DNA of 9,055 nt from an uncultured Clostridia bacterium (GTDB lineage: Bacteria > Bacillota > Clostridia > Christensenellales > UBA1242), in assembly GCA_944363385.1 (NCBI GenBank), contig CALVUB010000028.1:1-9055 (forward strand), given 5' to 3'. This document shows, in pieces, positions 6,218 through 9,055 of the stretch (position 1 is the first letter of the stretch; each line of letters opens with the position of its first letter). The notes under the pieces are model-generated. The model saw only the letters and a program-made list of their open reading frames with translations. It was not told the origin of the DNA and made no database searches. The position numbers were made by a program, and so were the translations under genes.

Positions 6218-7552
6218 ATGAAAAAAGATATAACAATTAAAGAAATTGAAAAATTTAAAAATTATTATGATAAAATTAAAAACAATGATTTATCAACCAA
6301 CCTAAAAGAATTATCATTAAATGAAGTGAGTTTAAATAAAAAGATAAAAGAAGAAAATAAATTTGAGTTTAATGTTGAACTTGAAGATTGCAAGATCTAT
6401 AATCAATATACTTCATTAAGGTGTTGGCTTTTTGCTTGCCTAAATCTAATTAAAAACAATATAGCAAATAATTTAAATATTCATCCCTTAGAATTTGCTC
6501 TTTCGGCAAATTATCTATCATTCTTTGATAAACTTGAAAAAGCAAATCATCTTTATGAGACAATCATAAATTACAAATTCCCAACGCAAAACTATAACCC
6601 ATTTGATTTGAGTAATGACAGATTTTTGGCAGAATATTTAAAAGATCCTGTAAAAGAAAATGGTAGAATTGAATTTGCTCGGGAGTTAATTAAAAAGTAC
6701 GGATTAGTTCCTTATGACATTTTGCCTGAAACCTACAATACTAAAAACCCTACCGAACTAAATAAGTTGTATTCTCAAAAATGCAGGCTCGATGTTTTCA
6801 AATTGCTGGATGCTAAAAAAAATAATCAAGATTTATATGAATTGAAAGAAAAATTACTACAAGAAAACTATGCTTTGCTTTGTCAAATTATTGGACAACC
6901 TGTAAGACATTTTGATTATACTTACAAAGATAAAAATGGAAACATACAAAAACTAATTGACATCACTCCAACCGAATTTTATAAAAAATATTGCACTATC
7001 AATCTAGATGAATTTATCTTAGTTGGCAATGTGCCTATGGAGAATAAACCTTTTTATAAAAAATACAGAAAGGCTTATTATAGCAATATTGAAAATAAAG
7101 GTTATTCTGAGTTTATAAATCTTCCATTAGATATATTTACCGACTTATGTGTAAAGCAGCTGCAAAATAATTTACCAGTTTGTTTTTCATGCGAAAATAA
7201 AAAATATCGTGATAAAGAAAGCAAAATTCTAGACACACGCATTTTCAATTTTGAAAAACTTTTCAATGTTAAAGATATGGATAAGCAACAAGCACTAGAA
7301 AGTTGGGATATTACAATTAAGCATTGGATGGTATTTAGAGGGGTGCATTTAGAAAATGGGCGACCAATAAGGTGGAAAGTTGAAGATTCTGCTGGCTTAG
7401 AGAATAGAATAAATGGTTATTATGTTATGAATAACAATTATTTTGAAAAATGTGTCTTGCAAGCATGGATACATCAAGATTTGCTTTCAGAAAATATTTT
7501 AGCAATTTCAAAATCAAAACCAATTTTATATGGCTGCAATGATTCAATTTAA
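6218..7552 (+). CDS. Divergent aminopeptidase C / bleomycin hydrolase homologue (peptidase family C1B), active site altered
   Basis: A 444-residue papain-fold protein that matches PepC/BlmH across its length (family about 440-450 aa). Visible landmarks are NQYTSLRCWLFACLN (62-76) with oxyanion-hole Gln63 and nucleophile Cys69, FALSANYLSFFDKLEKAN (93-110), KKYGLVP (159-165), TPTEFYKKY (250-258), KPFYKKYRKAYYSNIENKG (277-295), KQLQNNLPVCF (313-323), and KHWMVFRGVHLENGRPIRW (368-386) with His369. At the catalytic Asn position, normally VENSWG, this protein has VEDSAG (388-393): Asn becomes Asp390 and the Trp is lost. The family's C-terminal tail, which folds into the active site and ends in Ala, is replaced by LYGCNDSI. 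The enzyme is cytosolic by family and has no signal peptide. GGAG lies 11 nt before the ATG, a slightly long spacing. Activity may be reduced or changed. Confidence 0.85.
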   Translation: MKKDITIKEIEKFKNYYDKIKNNDLSTNLKELSLNEVSLNKKIKEENKFEFNVELEDCKIYNQYTSLRCWLFACLNLIKNNIANNLNIHPLEFALSANYLSFFDKLEKANHLYETIINYKFPTQNYNPFDLSNDRFLAEYLKDPVKENGRIEFARELIKKYGLVPYDILPETYNTKNPTELNKLYSQKCRLDVFKLLDAKKNNQDLYELKEKLLQENYALLCQIIGQPVRHFDYTYKDKNGNIQKLIDITPTEFYKKYCTINLDEFILVGNVPMENKPFYKKYRKAYYSNIENKGYSEFINLPLDIFTDLCVKQLQNNLPVCFSCENKKYRDKESKILDTRIFNFEKLFNVKDMDKQQALESWDITIKHWMVFRGVHLENGRPIRWKVEDSAGLENRINGYYVMNNNYFEKCVLQAWIHQDLLSENILAISKSKPILYGCNDSI

Positions 7553-7577
7553 GCAATGAAACGAAAAAATAAACCAG

Positions 7578-7661
7578 ATTGATGAGTTGTAGCAATTTTT
7601 ATATTGTTATCATATAAAAAGATTATAAATCTTTACAAATTTGGGGGAAATATGTTATAAT
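7578..7661 (+). repeat. Intergenic repeat copy 3: palindrome and promoter without terminator, before the S41 gene
   Basis: The 68-bp core (7594-7661) is identical to copy 2. Upstream the similarity fades: TGATGAG-TTGTAGCA matches the other copies with two substitutions, then AGTA is missing, and no GACC/GGTC hairpin remains. The C1B transcript could therefore read through into the S41 gene. The repeat ends with the -10 box, directly next to the coding region. Confidence 0.88.
7618..7661 (+). promoter_or_regulatory. Promoter with overlapping palindromic operator candidate, S41 transcript (predicted leaderless)
   Basis: The palindrome is at 7618-7634, the -35 TTTACA at 7632-7637, the spacer is 18 bp, and the extended -10 TGtTATAAT has TATAAT at 7656-7661. 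The usual 6-7 bp from -10 to start places the first transcribed base at or next to the A of the ATG at 7668. Confidence 0.72.
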
Positions 7662-7667
7662 CATGTT

Positions 7668-8840
7668 ATGGAAAGTTTATTGCATTTAACAAAAACTGAA
7701 AAATTGACAACAAGCGCCAGAATTATTGAAAATAAGCTGATTGATGTTCTTAAACGCGTGAAAGCTGATAAAAGTGTAGTTGAAAAGCAACAACAAATCA
7801 ACAAAAATGTTGAAGATTTTTTAATTCAAATAGGTAATATTGATTCATTTACTGACGAAGAATTTGTTGCAAAACTACTTGAAATGTGTAGTATATTCAA
7901 AAATGCACATATATATTTAAATTATTCGAAATTTCTATATAATGACGGGAAAAGATTTTTAAGTCAAAACCTATTTTATTTCAATGATAAAATCTATCTT
8001 GCAAAAGATGACCAGTTATTAGAAGTTAAAAGTATAGGTGGTTGGCAAATTGAAAAAATATGCAAGGAGTTTGATAAATATCTCTCTTACGAAACGAAAG
8101 AATGGCGAAATGTGCAACTTAACAAAATGTTGAATTTTGTGTTATTGTATGAAGTTTTGGGAATTGATTATGGCAATATTGAACTTATGAATGGACAAGT
8201 TCTGAATTGTTCCACTTCCGACATTTTTTTTGATGACTATTCTTATCTGCCACCTTTTAAATCACGCAATGAAAAGTTTTATGACTGCACAGTTCTTGAT
8301 AATCATATTTTGTTGATTGATTATTTTAGTTGTAGCGAATTACACAAAGGTGATTTCTTGAAATTTTTAGAAGATGTAAAAGAAAAATGGAAGAATAGTC
8401 AAATTGACAGTTTTATTATTGATATCAGAGGCAACATGGGCGGAAACTCTGAACTTATTTTACCACTTTTTAATTTTTTGAAAGAGAAAAAACTTAAAGG
8501 CGTAATATTAACGGATAATCGAGTTTTTTCGTCAGGAACCTTTGTTGCTTACTATGCAAAACATATGTTATCTTCTATGCTCATAGGGCAATCGCTCGGA
8601 CAAGGAGCCATAAGATTTGGACAGTCGAGCGGACAAATTGTTCTTTGCGACAAACTATTTGTCCGTTATACTGAAAAACATTTTGATTTTAGAGATATTT
8701 TTAAAAATGAAGGTGCAATTAAACCTGATATTGAAGTGCCGTTGACAATAGAAGATATTTGCTCAAAAACAGACAAAACGCTTACCTATGCAAAAGATTA
8801 TATTCAAAACATTCTTTTAAATGAAAAACAAGAATTGTGA
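7668..8840 (+). CDS. S41 family serine peptidase, cytosolic form without PDZ domain
   Basis: A 390-residue protein of the S41 (tail-specific/tricorn-like) family. The catalytic half is clear: LLIDYFS (215-221), FIIDIRGNMGGNSEL (249-263), VILTDNRVFSSGTFVAYY (279-296) with the candidate nucleophile Ser289, LIGQSLGQGAIRFGQ (305-319) and EGAIKPDIEVPLT (348-360). The N-terminal helical half carries FKNAH (77-81), at the place of the family's L-x-D-x-H-T motif. No Lys lies near 25 residues after Ser289, so a Ser-Lys dyad as in CtpA is unlikely and a Ser-His-Glu arrangement is more likely; this is inference. There is no signal peptide, membrane segment or evident PDZ domain, unlike the exported processing proteases. 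An in-frame TTG at 7641 lies inside the promoter and is rejected. No ribosome binding site precedes the ATG. Confidence 0.82.
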   Translation: MESLLHLTKTEKLTTSARIIENKLIDVLKRVKADKSVVEKQQQINKNVEDFLIQIGNIDSFTDEEFVAKLLEMCSIFKNAHIYLNYSKFLYNDGKRFLSQNLFYFNDKIYLAKDDQLLEVKSIGGWQIEKICKEFDKYLSYETKEWRNVQLNKMLNFVLLYEVLGIDYGNIELMNGQVLNCSTSDIFFDDYSYLPPFKSRNEKFYDCTVLDNHILLIDYFSCSELHKGDFLKFLEDVKEKWKNSQIDSFIIDIRGNMGGNSELILPLFNFLKEKKLKGVILTDNRVFSSGTFVAYYAKHMLSSMLIGQSLGQGAIRFGQSSGQIVLCDKLFVRYTEKHFDFRDIFKNEGAIKPDIEVPLTIEDICSKTDKTLTYAKDYIQNILLNEKQEL

Positions 8841-8859
8841 TAAGAAATCAATTTATGTC

Positions 8860-8963
8860 ATTGTTGAGTTTTTCGCATTATGCAGGCAAATGCCGAATGG
8901 CTCAAACTGAAAGTTTGTGACCTGGACCCTTCGATTAAGAGGTGCCTTTGGAACTTCTTTTTT
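8860..8963 (+). other. GC-richer hairpin-rich segment, possible small structured RNA or 3' UTR
   Basis: After the S41 stop the base composition rises compared with the gene before it. TTGAG (8864-8868) can pair with CTCAA (8901-8905), enclosing TTCGCATT (8872-8879) paired with AATGCCGAA (8889-8897, one bulged C). Alternatively CAAACT-GAA-AGTTTG (8903-8917) forms a perfect 6-bp hairpin that competes with the outer stem. A terminator follows. I see no match to a riboswitch, tRNA, SRP RNA or tmRNA that I know. It could be a 3' UTR, a small RNA or the edge of another repeat family. Confidence 0.35.
8937..8963 (+). terminator. Rho-independent terminator after the S41 gene
   Basis: AAGAGGT (8937-8943) pairs with ACTTCTT (8953-8959) with one G-U pair. 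Two more G-C pairs inside (CC/GG) close a TTT loop, and T6 follows to 8963. It is the only clear stop signal downstream of the S41 gene. Confidence 0.6.
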
Positions 8964-9055
8964 AGTGTCATTTTATACTAGTCAATCCCTTTAAATCCCT
9001 TATTTTCTCTACCAAAATCGTGTTATTCAAGTTTATCTTTTAATTTTTGAAATTG

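Noticed and set aside
7643..7660. GGGGG followed by a tiny ATG-TTA-TAA reading frame (also in copy 2)
   Set aside because: It lies inside the promoter and upstream of the transcription start, so it would not be on the mRNA of that promoter. It is conserved only because the promoter is.
4242..7661. CRISPR array or insertion sequence as explanation for the repeats
   Set aside because: The copies are 1.5-1.8 kb apart with genes between them, there is no short spacer array, and no transposase or matching terminal inverted repeats are seen.
7641..7667. TTG start at 7641 giving a longer S41 protein
   Set aside because: These codons lie in the promoter spacer and -10 box, which are identical to copy 2, where they are non-coding. 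ATG 7668 is the first start downstream of the predicted transcription start.
8918..8945. TTCGATT resembling a tRNA T-loop
   Set aside because: The flanking bases cannot form a T-stem, and no acceptor or anticodon arm is present.
8880..8981. Short open frames in the 3' segment, for example 33 codons on + from the ATG at 8880
   Set aside because: There is no ribosome binding site and no known motif, and similar short open frames exist on the other strand. The hairpins and terminator overlap it, so I treat it as non-coding.

Overview
The window looks like chromosomal DNA of a low-GC Gram-positive bacterium (Bacillota). The strongest evidence is a DnaB/DnaD-type replication protein followed directly by a DnaI-type helicase loader, the order known from the Bacillus dnaB-dnaI operon. 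Other support comes from AGGAG-type ribosome binding sites, TGA used as a stop (so not the Mollicutes code) and extended -10 promoters. A gut clostridial or Christensenellales-like host is a guess.

Layout. Bases 1-243 are the 3' end of a glyoxalase II-like metallo-beta-lactamase gene (+). A bidirectional terminator separates it from a convergent minus-strand operon: the DnaB/DnaD-like protein (2614-1169), then the helicase loader (1159-257). Divergent from that operon is a membrane-anchored M1 metallopeptidase (2728-4227, +). From about 4240 to 8840 there is a more AT-rich block, all on the + strand: an M18 aminopeptidase with a small YqfO/PII-like protein, a divergent aminopeptidase C (C1B) homologue, and an S41 peptidase. 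A GC-richer segment able to form hairpins and ending in a terminator closes the window.

The most interesting feature is a near-identical non-coding unit repeated three times, in front of the M18, C1B and S41 genes. The 68-bp core is identical in copies 2 and 3 and has 4 differences in copy 1. It carries an AT-rich upstream tract, a 17-bp palindrome overlapping the -35 box, and a strong promoter (TTTACA, 18 bp, TGtTATAAT). In copies 1 and 2 the repeat also includes a rho-independent terminator that ends the preceding gene. Each unit thus seems to insulate upstream transcription and start a new transcript, so the three peptidase transcripts are probably co-regulated. In copy 3 the -10 box lies 6 bp before the ATG, which predicts a leaderless mRNA.

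Together with M1, four peptidase-family proteins of unrelated types lie in a row. M1, M18, C1B and perhaps S41 could act in peptide turnover or scavenging. However, the C1B protein has Asp where the family has its catalytic Asn, so it may have altered activity. The left block samples near 40% GC and uses CTT/TTG for Leu, while the right block is mostly below 30% and TTA-rich. This suggests the right block has a different history.
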